Source of the DNA: Geomonas diazotrophica | GTDB lineage: Bacteria > Desulfobacterota > Desulfuromonadia > Geobacterales > Geobacteraceae | Direction: 5' to 3' | Length of the DNA: 64,000 bases | Assembly: GCF_018919385.1 (NCBI RefSeq) | Contig: NZ_JAHLMF010000008.1 | Coordinates: 124,001-188,000 of the forward strand | Shown here: piece by piece, positions 40,696-48,943 of the stretch | Layout of the letters: each line of letters starts with the position of its first letter | How positions within the stretch are numbered: the first letter of the stretch is position 1 | Notes under the pieces: model-generated | Databases searched by the model: none | What the model saw: only the letters and a program-made list of their open reading frames with translations | Told to the model about the DNA's origin: nothing | Translations under genes and position numbers: made by a program

Positions 40696-43317
40696 CTAGG
40701 ATCGCAGCTCGGCCACCAGCCGTAATTCATCCTCCTTGCTGGAGACCCTGCCGTTCATCCTCGCGCTCAGCACCGCATCCAAAAGCTCCCGGTAGAGAGG
40801 CCCTGGCTTTATGCCGATTTTCTTCAGGTCCTCGCCGCCAATCAGGGTGTGCATGCCGTGCAACTTCGTGAAGTAAAGGGAGATGCAGCGCTTGGTTTCG
40901 GGGTTGCCGCTTCTGGCCATGTGGTAAAGCAGGATCTCCACGGGAAGTCCGCACAGGGTGAAGTAGATCTCGCTGTTCTCCAGCCGCTCCTGCCGGGCCA
41001 GCTTGCGCTCCATCGCGCCGATCAGTTCCGCGCCCTGGCGCCGCGCCTCGGCCAAGTGCGCCCTCTGGTGCTCACCGACGGCGAGCCTGCTGCAGGTCGC
41101 CCAGAACTCCTCATACGAGAGCACCTCGCACAAGGCGAGGAAATACACAGCCCAACGCTCGTAGGGGCGTTCCAGGTACAAGAGGTCGAACCAGGAGACG
41201 ACGTAGCGCACCTCCTCGAGTGCCGCCTGCAGCTCCGGCGTCAATTCGATAGACGGGTGGACGAAGCGCAAAAGTCCCAAGGACGCCATGCGACTGATCC
41301 CCTGCAGCGGTTCCTTTTCCCTCAGGATATGCACCAGCTCGGAGAGGAGCCTCCTCCCCCCCAGCTTCACCAGGAAGTCCATCTTCACCGCATTCTTGAT
41401 CAGGTCCTCGGTGTGCCTGGCGATCTTGAAGTTGAGCCGCTGCTCGAAGCGGATGGCGCGGAACACCCGGGTCGGGTCCTCCACGAAGGAGAGGTTGTGC
41501 AGCACCCGGATCACCTTGGCCTGCAGGTCGCGGTAGGCGCCGAAGTAGTCGATCAGCTTGCCGAAGGACATGCTGTTGAGGGCGATGGCCAGGGTGTTCA
41601 CGGTGAAATCGCGGCGGTACAGGTCCATCTTAAGCGAGGAGCGCTCAACGGTAGGAAGTGCCCCGGGCGAGACGTAGTACTCCAGCCTGGTGCTGGCAAC
41701 GTCTATCTTGAACCCGTTGGGGAAGACGATCACCGCGGTGCCGAATTTCTCGTGGCTCTTGACTCGGCAGCCGAATTCGGCGGCGAAGGCCTCGGCGAAG
41801 AGGATACCGTCGCCGTCGACGGTCACGTCGACATCGGAATTCTGCTGTCCGAGCAACAGGTCGCGCACGAAGCCCCCCACCGCGTAGACCGGGAGATCGA
41901 GCCGGTCGCCGACCCGCCCAAGGTTGTGCAGGATCTCCACCGAGCTCTTGGGGAGGTAGCGCCTCATCATCCCCTCGACCTCGCGGTTCTTCACCTGGAT
42001 GGCGTCGCGCGACAGGTCGTAGATCGCCTCGCTTCCCAGGCTGTAACGCAACAGGTCGGTGCGGGTGATCACCCCCACCAGTTGCCCCTGATCGAGAACC
42101 GGCACCAGCCGCGAGTCCCCCCCCACCATGTAGCTCTGGATCTCGCTGATCGGTGTCTCCGGCGTGGCCGAGTAGAACTCGGAGTGCATGTAGTCGGAAA
42201 TCGGCACCGTGTTGAGGTTATGGTAGAGCGCCTTCTCCACCGTCTTCCGGGAAATGATGCCCAGCACCTGGTCACCGGAGAGGACCGGCATGGCGCTCAC
42301 GTTGTAACGAACCAGCCGCTCGCGCGCCTCCTCGATAGTGCAGTCGGGGGGAAGGGTCTTTACCGGAAAAGACATGATGCTGCGCGCGACGCGTATGGGA
42401 TCGACCCGCTTGCGCAGCACCGCCTCCAACTGTTCCAGCACCTGGATCAGGGTGAGCCCCCGCACCGTGGCCGACGCCGCCGTGGCGTGCCCTCCCCCCC
42501 CCAGCTCGCGCAGTATCTCCCCCACCCTCACCTCAGGGATGCGGCTGCGGGCGACAACGAAGACGCGGTCCTGCATCCCCACCACCAGGAACAGGACCTG
42601 CAGGTTCTCCATGTCGCGGATCATGTGCGCCAGCGAGGCGATGTCGCCTATGTAGCGGTCCACAGAGGCGTGCGCCACCGAGACGTCCACCCCTTTGAGC
42701 GAGCTGGTCTTCAGGGAGGTGAGGAGGTCGTTCAGAAGCGAGACCTGCTCCACGGTCAGCTCCCTGCCGATGGAGTCGGCGACCTCGTTCAGCTGGGCGC
42801 CCCGCTCCAGGAGCCAGGCGGCAACCGCGTAGTCCTCGGAGGTGGTCGAGGGGAAGGTGAGGTTGCCGGTGTCTTCGTGGATGCCGAGCATCATCAGGGT
42901 GGCTTCGGCGGGACTCACCTCGATGCCGCGCAGCATGAGGAGCGTGGCGAGAATCGTGGTGGTGGAGCCGCAGGGGCGGATGATGCCGCCGGCGGCCTTG
43001 AGGTCGCCGGAGCTGATCGGGTGGTGGTCGTAGATCAGCAGCTCGACTCCCTCTTTCTGGGCGAGCTCCCCGAATTTGGCGAGACGCGAGGAGTGCTGGC
43101 AGTCGACGACTATCAGGCGGGTTACGGCGGAGAAATCTACGTCCTTGATGCGCAAAGACTCAAATTCAGGATGGGGCGCCTTCTGGAAGAAGTCGCGCAC
43201 CCCCTTTTCCTGTGCCCCGGAAAACACCAGGACTGCATCGGGATGGAGCTTTTTGGCAGCGACCATGGAACCGATGCAGTCGAAATCGGCGTTGACGTGG
43301 GTGGTGATTATCTCCAT
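40696..43317 (-). CDS. DHH-CBS-tRNA nucleotidyltransferase fusion (CCA- or A-adding enzyme)
   Basis: 873 residues from ATG 43317. Residues ~1-170 are a DHH phosphoesterase (THVNADFDCIGSMVAAKKL, DHHPISSGD). DHHA1 follows (GGGGHATAASATVRGLTL). Two CBS domains lie ~310-430 (ARSIMSFPVKTLPPDC..., GVITRTDLLRYSLG). The C-terminal ~460-870 is a poly(A) polymerase/CCA-adding head and RNA-binding region (YAVGGFVRDLLLGQ, DVDVTVDGDG, RRDFTVNTLAIALN). Aquifex has an A-adding enzyme of similar build, and Geobacter sulfurreducens is reported to have separate C- and A-adding enzymes, so this could be either. It is coupled to the Memo-like gene by TGATG. Confidence 0.9.
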   Translation of the reverse strand: MEIITTHVNADFDCIGSMVAAKKLHPDAVLVFSGAQEKGVRDFFQKAPHPEFESLRIKDVDFSAVTRLIVVDCQHSSRLAKFGELAQKEGVELLIYDHHPISSGDLKAAGGIIRPCGSTTTILATLLMLRGIEVSPAEATLMMLGIHEDTGNLTFPSTTSEDYAVAAWLLERGAQLNEVADSIGRELTVEQVSLLNDLLTSLKTSSLKGVDVSVAHASVDRYIGDIASLAHMIRDMENLQVLFLVVGMQDRVFVVARSRIPEVRVGEILRELGGGGHATAASATVRGLTLIQVLEQLEAVLRKRVDPIRVARSIMSFPVKTLPPDCTIEEARERLVRYNVSAMPVLSGDQVLGIISRKTVEKALYHNLNTVPISDYMHSEFYSATPETPISEIQSYMVGGDSRLVPVLDQGQLVGVITRTDLLRYSLGSEAIYDLSRDAIQVKNREVEGMMRRYLPKSSVEILHNLGRVGDRLDLPVYAVGGFVRDLLLGQQNSDVDVTVDGDGILFAEAFAAEFGCRVKSHEKFGTAVIVFPNGFKIDVASTRLEYYVSPGALPTVERSSLKMDLYRRDFTVNTLAIALNSMSFGKLIDYFGAYRDLQAKVIRVLHNLSFVEDPTRVFRAIRFEQRLNFKIARHTEDLIKNAVKMDFLVKLGGRRLLSELVHILREKEPLQGISRMASLGLLRFVHPSIELTPELQAALEEVRYVVSWFDLLYLERPYERWAVYFLALCEVLSYEEFWATCSRLAVGEHQRAHLAEARRQGAELIGAMERKLARQERLENSEIYFTLCGLPVEILLYHMARSGNPETKRCISLYFTKLHGMHTLIGGEDLKKIGIKPGPLYRELLDAVLSARMNGRVSSKEDELRLVAELRS

Positions 43318-44117
43318 CAGGAAACCATGAGGGCGGCGTAGGCGACCACGCTGCGCAGGTCGCCGCTGACCTCGCCGCTGGTGGTGTAGTGCACCAGGCG
43401 GCAGGAGCTGGCACCCATGATCTTCGCCGCGACCAGGAGCGCGGTGGCCGGAATGACGCCGCACATGGTGATGTTCTTCTCGCGGCAGACCTTCAAGAGC
43501 CCCTCGGCATCCAGTTCGGCCAGCCGGGCCAGCGCCTGGTCGTCCTTCACCTTGGCAGCGGCAGCGGATTCGTAGTGGGTCATGTCGGAACTCGCCACGA
43601 TGAGGACGTCCTCGCCGTAGGCCGCGATGGCACGGGCGATCCCCTCGCCCACCAGGGCGATGGAGGGGAAGTCGGGAAGCGCAAGGCAGAGGGCTGCGAT
43701 GGAGACGCCGGGGTTTCGGTACTGGAGGAAAGGAACCTGGACTTCCAGGGAGTGCTCGAAGCGGTGGGCCAGCGGGTCCTCCCGGACCAGCGGGGCGTTT
43801 TCGAGGATAAGTTTCGACAGGCGCCGGTTCACCGGCACAGGGCCCAGCGGCGTGAGCCATTCGTTCTCGGGGGCGAGTGCGGCGGCCACACCGGCCCCGG
43901 TGTGGTTCGGCCCCAGAATCAGCACGGTGTCGGGTACCTGGACCGCGGCGTACACCTTGCCTGCTGCCTTGCCGGAATAGACATACCCCGCGTGCGGGGC
44001 GATGATCCCGATCGCTTTTTGCGTCTGCCCCTGCGGCATCATCTCTGCGAGCTCCTGGCGGAGCCGGTCGGGGTCGCCGGTGTAGAACTTACCAGCTACT
44101 GCAGGTTGCCGTACCAT
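43317..44117 (-). CDS. amrB: Memo-like protein (AmmeMemoRadiSam system protein B family)
   Basis: 266 residues from ATG 44117 (AAGGAGGCTGGT box). Memo-family landmarks are visible: RQPAVAGKFYTGDPDRL, IAPHAGYVYSGKAAG, ILGPNHTGAG, RFEHSLEVQVPFLQYR and ASSDMTHYES. The human homologue MEMO1 binds metal. In bacteria family members often occur with an AMMECR1-like protein and a radical SAM enzyme, but neither is next to it here. The stop shares a base with the start of the tRNA nucleotidyltransferase fusion, so the two are translationally coupled, an unexplained pairing. Confidence 0.88.
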   Translation of the reverse strand: MVRQPAVAGKFYTGDPDRLRQELAEMMPQGQTQKAIGIIAPHAGYVYSGKAAGKVYAAVQVPDTVLILGPNHTGAGVAAALAPENEWLTPLGPVPVNRRLSKLILENAPLVREDPLAHRFEHSLEVQVPFLQYRNPGVSIAALCLALPDFPSIALVGEGIARAIAAYGEDVLIVASSDMTHYESAAAAKVKDDQALARLAELDAEGLLKVCREKNITMCGVIPATALLVAAKIMGASSCRLVHYTTSGEVSGDLRSVVAYAALMVS

Positions 44118-44182
44118 ACCAGCCTCCTTTTGCGGAAATGCTAATGAACAGCGCACCAGGCAATATTCTAACTCAGCAGCGA

Positions 44183-44833
44183 CTACCCTTCAACGAAGTC
44201 CAGCGAGTCAACCGAAACAACGGATTCAACCGGTTCGGCGGCAGCCAAGGATTCGGCAGCGACAGCGGATCCAAGCGGGAGCGCAGGTTGGTCAGCGAAG
44301 GGATCGGGCGGCACCAGTTCATGGATCTCCTTGAGGGTGGGAAGCTGGTTCAGGTCCTTCAGGCCGAACAGTTCCAGGAACTCGCGGCTGGTGCCGTAAA
44401 TGAGCGGCTTGCCGGGGACGTCCTTCTTTCCCATGATGCGCAGCAGCTTCTTTTCCAGGAGGCTCTTCATCACACCGCCGGAATCGACGCCGCGCAGGTA
44501 CTCGACCTCAGCACGGGTGATGGGCTGGCGATAGGCGACGATGGCGAGGGTTTCCAGGGCGGACTGGCTGAACTTGACCCCCTTGGTCTTGTTGAGCCTG
44601 CGAATGTAGTCGCCGTGCTCCGGGCGGCTTCTCAACTGGTAGCCGCCGGCAACCTGGATCAGCACGATGCCGCGCTCGGCGGTCTCGTACTCCTCGATCA
44701 GCTCGTCCAGCGCGGCGCGCAGGTCGGTTCGCTCGAACTCTTCCAGGATGCCCGCCAGCCGGTCCAGCGTGAGCGGCTGGTCGTGAACGAACAGGATGCT
44801 TTCAACGATTCCTTTTAGCGACTTTCCCGACAA
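44183..44833 (-). CDS. scpB: segregation and condensation protein B
   Basis: 216 residues. ScpB is a kleisin-associated winged-helix subunit of the SMC-ScpAB condensin. Markers: SILFVHDQPLTLDRLAGIL, AGGYQLRSRPEHGDYIRRLN, LETLAIVAYRQPITRAEVEY, RGVDSGGVMKSLLEKKLLRI and GKPLIYGTSREFLELFGL. The last ~25 residues are an Ala/Val/Glu/Ser-rich tail not typical of the core. It lies 53 bp downstream of scpA, with a palindromic repeat in between. Confidence 0.94.
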   Translation of the reverse strand: MSGKSLKGIVESILFVHDQPLTLDRLAGILEEFERTDLRAALDELIEEYETAERGIVLIQVAGGYQLRSRPEHGDYIRRLNKTKGVKFSQSALETLAIVAYRQPITRAEVEYLRGVDSGGVMKSLLEKKLLRIMGKKDVPGKPLIYGTSREFLELFGLKDLNQLPTLKEIHELVPPDPFADQPALPLGSAVAAESLAAAEPVESVVSVDSLDFVEG

Positions 44834-44866
44834 CAGATTCCTCCGTAAACCTAAAAAACCAAAAGC

Positions 44867-44886
44867 GGGCGAATGATCATTCGCCC
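44867..44886. repeat. palindromic GGGCGAATGATCATTCGCCC repeat, copy 1
   Basis: A perfect 20-base palindrome immediately next to the scpA stop codon. A second copy with the same flank (CTACAG) lies at 58185-58206. It is probably a dispersed intergenic repeat; it could also act as a hairpin in the scpA-scpB transcript. Confidence 0.8.
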
Positions 44887-45852
44887 CTACAGGTCGTCCT
44901 TCTGCGGCCCAGCCTCAGCCTCAGCCTCAGCCTCAGCCTCAGCCTCAGCCTCAGCCTCAGCCTCAGCCTCAGCCTCAGCCTCAGCCTCAGCCTCAGCCTC
45001 AGCCTCAGCCTCAGCCTCAGCATCAGTCTCAGTCTCAGCCTCGGCGTTTCCGCCTGCTTCATCCGCCGCCTCACCCTCTCCTTCCTCCTTGGCAGCAAGG
45101 TGGAGCCAGATGGAGCCCTGATTTTCCATCTGCACCACCTTGATCAGCTTCAGCTTGCAGAGTTCCAGGATGGAGAGAAAGGTGACCACCAGGAGGTCCC
45201 GCGTCATCCCGGTGTTGAAGAGCGCGTCGAAGCAGACCGTCTTCTCGGCATGCAGGACCGAGAGCACCTCGCCGATGCGGTCGGCGATGGAGATGCCGTC
45301 GGCCACCACGTCGTGGAAGGTGTCGACCGAGACACGGGCCAGCACCTTCTGGAAGGCCTCGATCAGCTCGAAGAGCTCGACGTCGGCCGGCTCGTCCACC
45401 GGTTCCAGCTCACCCAGCTCTGGGGAATCGAACTTGCGGGCGAAGACCTCGCGCCCCAGGAGGTTGCGGCAGTTGAGCATCTGCGAGACGTCGCGGTAGC
45501 GCTGGTATTCCAGGAGGCGCCGCACCAGCTCCGCACGCGGGTCCTCGACCTCGGCCTCGCCGTCCTCCTCCTGCGTCACCGGAAGGAGCATGCGCGACTT
45601 GATCTGCAGCAGCGTCGCCGCCATCACGAGGAACTCCCCGGCGATATCCAGGTTCAGCTCCTTCATGATCTCCATATAGTCGAGGTACTGCCTGGTGATG
45701 GCAGCGATGGGGATGTTGTAGATGTCCACCTCGTTCTTCTTGATGAGGTGGAGCAGGAGGTCCAACGGTCCCTCGAACTCCTCGATCTGCACCCGGTAAG
45801 ACTGCTCCAGGGCCTCGGAGAAAAGGTTGCTTTGCATCTCTTCGAGTGACAA
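44887..45852 (-). CDS. scpA: segregation and condensation protein A with long Glu-Ala repeat tail
   Basis: 321 residues, of which ~1-250 are a standard ScpA kleisin: RVQIEEFEGPLDLLLHLIKK, VDIYNIPIAAITRQYLDYM, LVMAATLLQIKSRMLLP, and the C-terminal winged helix VTFLSILELCKLKLIKVVQ. It bridges the SMC heads with ScpB. Beyond residue ~255 the chain becomes an acidic tail, GEGEAADEAGGNAEAETETD, then about 20 uninterrupted Glu-Ala pairs, ending GPQKDDL. The pairs are coded by a hexanucleotide tandem array, so tail length probably varies between strains without loss of frame. Operon order is M50 protease, trpS, scpA, scpB. Confidence 0.94.
   Translation of the reverse strand: MSLEEMQSNLFSEALEQSYRVQIEEFEGPLDLLLHLIKKNEVDIYNIPIAAITRQYLDYMEIMKELNLDIAGEFLVMAATLLQIKSRMLLPVTQEEDGEAEVEDPRAELVRRLLEYQRYRDVSQMLNCRNLLGREVFARKFDSPELGELEPVDEPADVELFELIEAFQKVLARVSVDTFHDVVADGISIADRIGEVLSVLHAEKTVCFDALFNTGMTRDLLVVTFLSILELCKLKLIKVVQMENQGSIWLHLAAKEEGEGEAADEAGGNAEAETETDAEAEAEAEAEAEAEAEAEAEAEAEAEAEAEAEAEAEAGPQKDDL
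44911..45044. repeat. hexanucleotide tandem array inside scpA
   Basis: About 18 perfect AGCCTC units (44911-45020), then roughly four degenerate units (CATCAG, TCTCAG, TCTCAG, CCTCGG). On the coding strand it encodes Glu-Ala pairs. A six-base unit keeps the reading frame upon expansion or contraction. Confidence 0.97.
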
Positions 45853-45942
45853 AAAAACTCCTACCGAATTACGTCTCGTGGTGTCAACGCCCTCATCCGC
45901 CCAATCGGGGCACCTCCCCCCAAAGGGAGAAGGGATGGACAG

Positions 45943-45988
45943 CCCTCGCCCTACGGGAGAGGCTGGCCGAAGGCCGGGTGAGTGAAGG
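45943..45988. repeat. dispersed GC-rich palindromic intergenic repeat, copy 2
   Basis: Reverse-orientation copy with GAGAGGCTGGCCGAAGGCCGGGTGAG, here shortened to its core GGCCGAAGGCCGGGTGAG. It lies in the 138 bp between trpS and scpA, directly after the trpS stop. Confidence 0.75.
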
Positions 45989-45990
45989 TT

Positions 45991-46974
45991 CTAGACTTTA
46001 AGTGCGGCTCTGGCTTCGTCCATGGTCTGCTTGGCGACCACTTCGGCCTTGCGGCTACCTTCGGCGAGCACCTCTTCCACCAGGCCCGGCTTCTCGGTCA
46101 GTTCCACGCGCTTCTCGCGGAACGGCGCCAGGGTGTCCACCATGGCCTGGGCCAGGATCTTCTTGCAGTCTACGCAGCCAAGCTGGGCTCCGCGGCACCC
46201 CTCGACGATCTCGGCACGCTTTTCGGCGTCGACGTAGAGGGAATGCAGGGTGAAGGCTACACAGCGGTCAGGCTCGCCCGGATCGCGCTTGAAGGGGCGC
46301 AGCGTGTCGGTGACCATGGACATGACCTTTTTCCTGGTCTCCTCGGCGGTGTCGGAGAGGAATATAGCGTTGCCGTAGCTCTTGCTCATCTTGCGGCCGT
46401 CGATGCCGAGCACCTTGGGGGTCTCGGTCAGGAGCGCGGCCGGCTCCGGGAATACCTCACCGTAGAGGTAGTTGAAGCGGCGCGCGATCTCGCGGGTGAT
46501 CTCGAGGTGCGGGATCTGGTCCTGCCCCACCGGCACGCGGGCCGCCTTGTACACGATGATGTCCGAGGCCATGAGCACCGGGTAACCGAGGAAGCCGAAG
46601 GTGGAGAGGTCCTTGGTGGTGAGGTTCTCCTGCATCTCCTTGTAGGTCGGGTTGCGCTCCAGCCAGGAGACCGGGGTGATCATGGAGAGGATCAGGTTCA
46701 GCTCAGCGTGCTGCGGCACCCGGCTCTGCTTGAAGATCACGCTCTGCTCGGGGTCGATTCCGAAAGCGAGCCAGTCGAGCACCATCTCGTTGATGCTGTC
46801 CTGGATACCGTCCGTGCTGGCGTACTCGGTGGTCAAGGAGTGCCAGTCGGCGGCGAAGAAGAAGCACTCGAAGTTGCGCTGCAATTCCATCCAGTTGGAC
46901 AGAACCCCGTGGTAGTGCCCCAGGTGCAGCTTTCCGGTAGGTCTCATGCCGCTAACGATACGGTTGTTGCTCAT
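45991..46974 (-). CDS. trpS: tryptophanyl-tRNA synthetase
   Basis: 327 residues. It charges tRNA-Trp. Class I signatures: GMRPTGKLHLGHYHG (HIGH) and GIDGRKMSKSYGN (KMSKS). PVGQDQIPHLEITREIARRF and DPGEPDRCVAF are also visible. An AAAGGAG box precedes the ATG. It lies 31 bp downstream of the M50 protease gene. Between its stop and scpA lies a dispersed repeat that may alter readthrough. Confidence 0.96.
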   Translation of the reverse strand: MSNNRIVSGMRPTGKLHLGHYHGVLSNWMELQRNFECFFFAADWHSLTTEYASTDGIQDSINEMVLDWLAFGIDPEQSVIFKQSRVPQHAELNLILSMITPVSWLERNPTYKEMQENLTTKDLSTFGFLGYPVLMASDIIVYKAARVPVGQDQIPHLEITREIARRFNYLYGEVFPEPAALLTETPKVLGIDGRKMSKSYGNAIFLSDTAEETRKKVMSMVTDTLRPFKRDPGEPDRCVAFTLHSLYVDAEKRAEIVEGCRGAQLGCVDCKKILAQAMVDTLAPFREKRVELTEKPGLVEEVLAEGSRKAEVVAKQTMDEARAALKV

Positions 46975-47005
46975 AGAATCGAACTCCTTTTTGGATTCTG
47001 CTCCC

Positions 47006-47689
47006 CTACCCTTTCATCATGAGCTTGGTGACACCGAAGACCAGGTTCGCGTAAGGACCGGCCAAGAGGTGCACTCCGAAGTTGAGGGCGGGCGCAATGA
47101 CGTAACTGAAGGCATTGGTGAAAAACACCAAGGCCACGATGATGATCATGCCGAACGGCTCCACCTTGGCGAGCGCCATGGAAGGTCCATACGGCAGCAG
47201 CCCGACGGCGACCCGCCCCCCGTCCAAAGGAGGAACGGGGATCAGGTTGAACACGCCGAGCAGCAGGTTGATGTAGACCGAGAACGCCAGCATCAGGGTG
47301 ATAGGGTCCGCAAACGCGGCCACCATGGTCCCCTCGGCGGCACCCTGGGTGCCGGCTATCACGGCGCGCATGGCGAAGGCCGAGAAGGTCGCCAGGCAGA
47401 AATTGGTGATGGGGCCGGCGGCGGCGACCCAGATCATGTCCCTCTTGGGATGACGGAGGTTGCCGAAGTTGACCGGGACCGGCTTGGCCCAGCCGATCCC
47501 GACTACGAAGACCATCAACGTCCCGAGGATGTCGAGATGTTTGATCGGGTTGAGGGTCAGACGTCCCAGGGACCTCGCCGTGTTGTCGCCGAACTTGTCG
47601 GCGACGTAGCCGTGGGACACCTCGTGACAGGTAATTGCCATCAACGCAGGGACCAGCATGATGGACAACTTTATGAAGAACTGTTCCAT
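47006..47689 (-). CDS. site-2 protease family (M50) membrane metalloprotease
   Basis: 227 residues with about six membrane helices. Zinc motif HEVSHGY (HExxH) is at ~22-28 in the first long helix. The third ligand region is NLIPVPPLDGGRV, the NPxPPLDGG-type motif. This is the short rhomboid-sized M50 branch (YwhC/Rv1737-like), without PDZ or CBS domains. Substrates are unknown. The pair with trpS and scpAB is a recurrent order in related genomes, to my knowledge, but no functional link is established. Confidence 0.9.
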   Translation of the reverse strand: MEQFFIKLSIMLVPALMAITCHEVSHGYVADKFGDNTARSLGRLTLNPIKHLDILGTLMVFVVGIGWAKPVPVNFGNLRHPKRDMIWVAAAGPITNFCLATFSAFAMRAVIAGTQGAAEGTMVAAFADPITLMLAFSVYINLLLGVFNLIPVPPLDGGRVAVGLLPYGPSMALAKVEPFGMIIIVALVFFTNAFSYVIAPALNFGVHLLAGPYANLVFGVTKLMMKG

Positions 47690-47793
47690 GACGTCCTTTA
47701 AGCCGGGTTAGCTACAACCCCTATGTCTCTAGCAGATCGGTGTCGGAAAGTCAACGATAGCGGGCGATTGGGAGGGATAGTGCTTCCCTGTGT

Positions 47794-47838
47794 CCCCTCT
47801 CCCCCCGGGAGGGGGTGGCCGGAGGCCGGGTGAGGGCG
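47794..47838. repeat. dispersed GC-rich palindromic intergenic repeat, copy 3
   Basis: The reverse complement matches copy 1 (7327-7370) over its entire length with about four differences, including the GGGGGGAGAGGGG arm. It lies between the EamA transporter and the M50 protease genes. Related partial blocks sit at 47870-47905 and 48851-48886. Confidence 0.8.
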
Positions 47839-47926
47839 GCACCAGCCGGATGTCTTGCCTGACGCAGCCCCCTCACCCCACCCCGCTCCCGGGGAAGAGG
47901 GAGAGTGGACGAAGGCCCAGGGACTC

Positions 47927-48823
47927 TTAAACTTCGGTGACCATCTCGTGCCGCACCTCGTGCCCCCACAGTTGGAGGATGAGGCCGCCAAAGAGCAGCA
48001 CGGCACCGCCGAACCCCTGCAGTGGGGTGACCCGCTCGCCAAGCAGGATGACGGACAGGAGCACGGTGATGAGCGGCTCCAACATGCTGATGATGGAGGC
48101 GTTGGTGGCGCCGATCAGGCGCAGACCGGCGAAGAACCCCATGACGCCGAAAAGGGTCGGGAAGACGGCGATCCCGACGATGGAAAGCCAGCCCGTTGGG
48201 GTGAGGTCGAACACCAGTTCTCCCTTGACGAGGCCGTAAAGAAAGAAGGCCAACCCGGCTGCGGTGCAGACCCAGAGCGAAGTCACCATGGGATCGATGT
48301 TCTTGAGGATGCGGTTGCCAATGATGATGTAGCAGCTGTAGATCACTGCCGCCCCCAGGACGGAGAGCACCCCGGCAAGTCGCGCCCCTTCGAACGACGC
48401 CCCCAGCAGCAACACCAGCCCAACCGAGCAGACCACGAGCGCAATCCCCTTCGGCGCGTTGAAGCGTTCGTCCCCGACGATGAGAGCCAGGATGGTCACC
48501 AGGGCGGGATAGGTGTAAAGAAGCATCCCGGTGAGCGATGCAGGGAGGTAGTGGATGGCGTTGGCGTACAGCCCGGACATGCCGCCGTAGCCGATGGCAC
48601 CCATCAGGATGAGCTGGACGGCGGTCCTGCGGTCCAGGCGGCAGTTGATGCCGCGAACGCGGAGGATGACGAAGAGAAAGATCCCGGCCAGGAGGAAGCG
48701 CCCCGCCAGTACCGTGCTGATGTTGGCGCCGCCGGCGAAGGCGCTTTTTATGAGGATGCCGAGCGTGGCGAAACCCGCCGCCGACGCGGCGATGAACCAG
48801 GCTCCCAGGTGCTTGTTGGTCAT
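47927..48823 (-). CDS. EamA/DMT family transporter
   Basis: 298 residues with ten predicted membrane helices in two repeats of five. The repeat signatures (FIAASAAGFATLGILIKSAF and LRLIGATNASIISMLEPLIT, GERVTPLQGFGGAVLLFGG) are those of the drug/metabolite EamA superfamily. The substrate may be an amino acid or metabolite; it cannot be inferred. It stands alone with repeat-rich flanks on both sides. Confidence 0.9.
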   Translation of the reverse strand: MTNKHLGAWFIAASAAGFATLGILIKSAFAGGANISTVLAGRFLLAGIFLFVILRVRGINCRLDRRTAVQLILMGAIGYGGMSGLYANAIHYLPASLTGMLLYTYPALVTILALIVGDERFNAPKGIALVVCSVGLVLLLGASFEGARLAGVLSVLGAAVIYSCYIIIGNRILKNIDPMVTSLWVCTAAGLAFFLYGLVKGELVFDLTPTGWLSIVGIAVFPTLFGVMGFFAGLRLIGATNASIISMLEPLITVLLSVILLGERVTPLQGFGGAVLLFGGLILQLWGHEVRHEMVTEV

Positions 48824-48943
48824 GAACGGAAGTCCTTGTTGATAAGTTCCTCCTCTCCCCGGAGGGGGGAGGTCGGGAGGGGGGAAGATGTCAGGCAGCG
48901 CGGGCGGAGTAGTCGAGCAGATCCGTCCGCTGGGGGGTACATT

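Noticed and set aside
40696-43860. Use of an upstream start for the tRNA nucleotidyltransferase fusion
   Set aside because: The extra 181 codons are the antisense-free shadow of the Memo-like gene. ATG 43317 begins the DHH domain and couples by TGATG.
44911-45044. CRISPR array
   Set aside because: Units are contiguous 6-mers without spacers. The same holds for the 9-mer array at 18711-18782.
44873-45121. Poly Ala-Ser and poly Arg-Leu frames across the hexanucleotide array
   Set aside because: Shadow frames created by the repeat. The Glu-Ala frame belongs to scpA with its intact kleisin domain.
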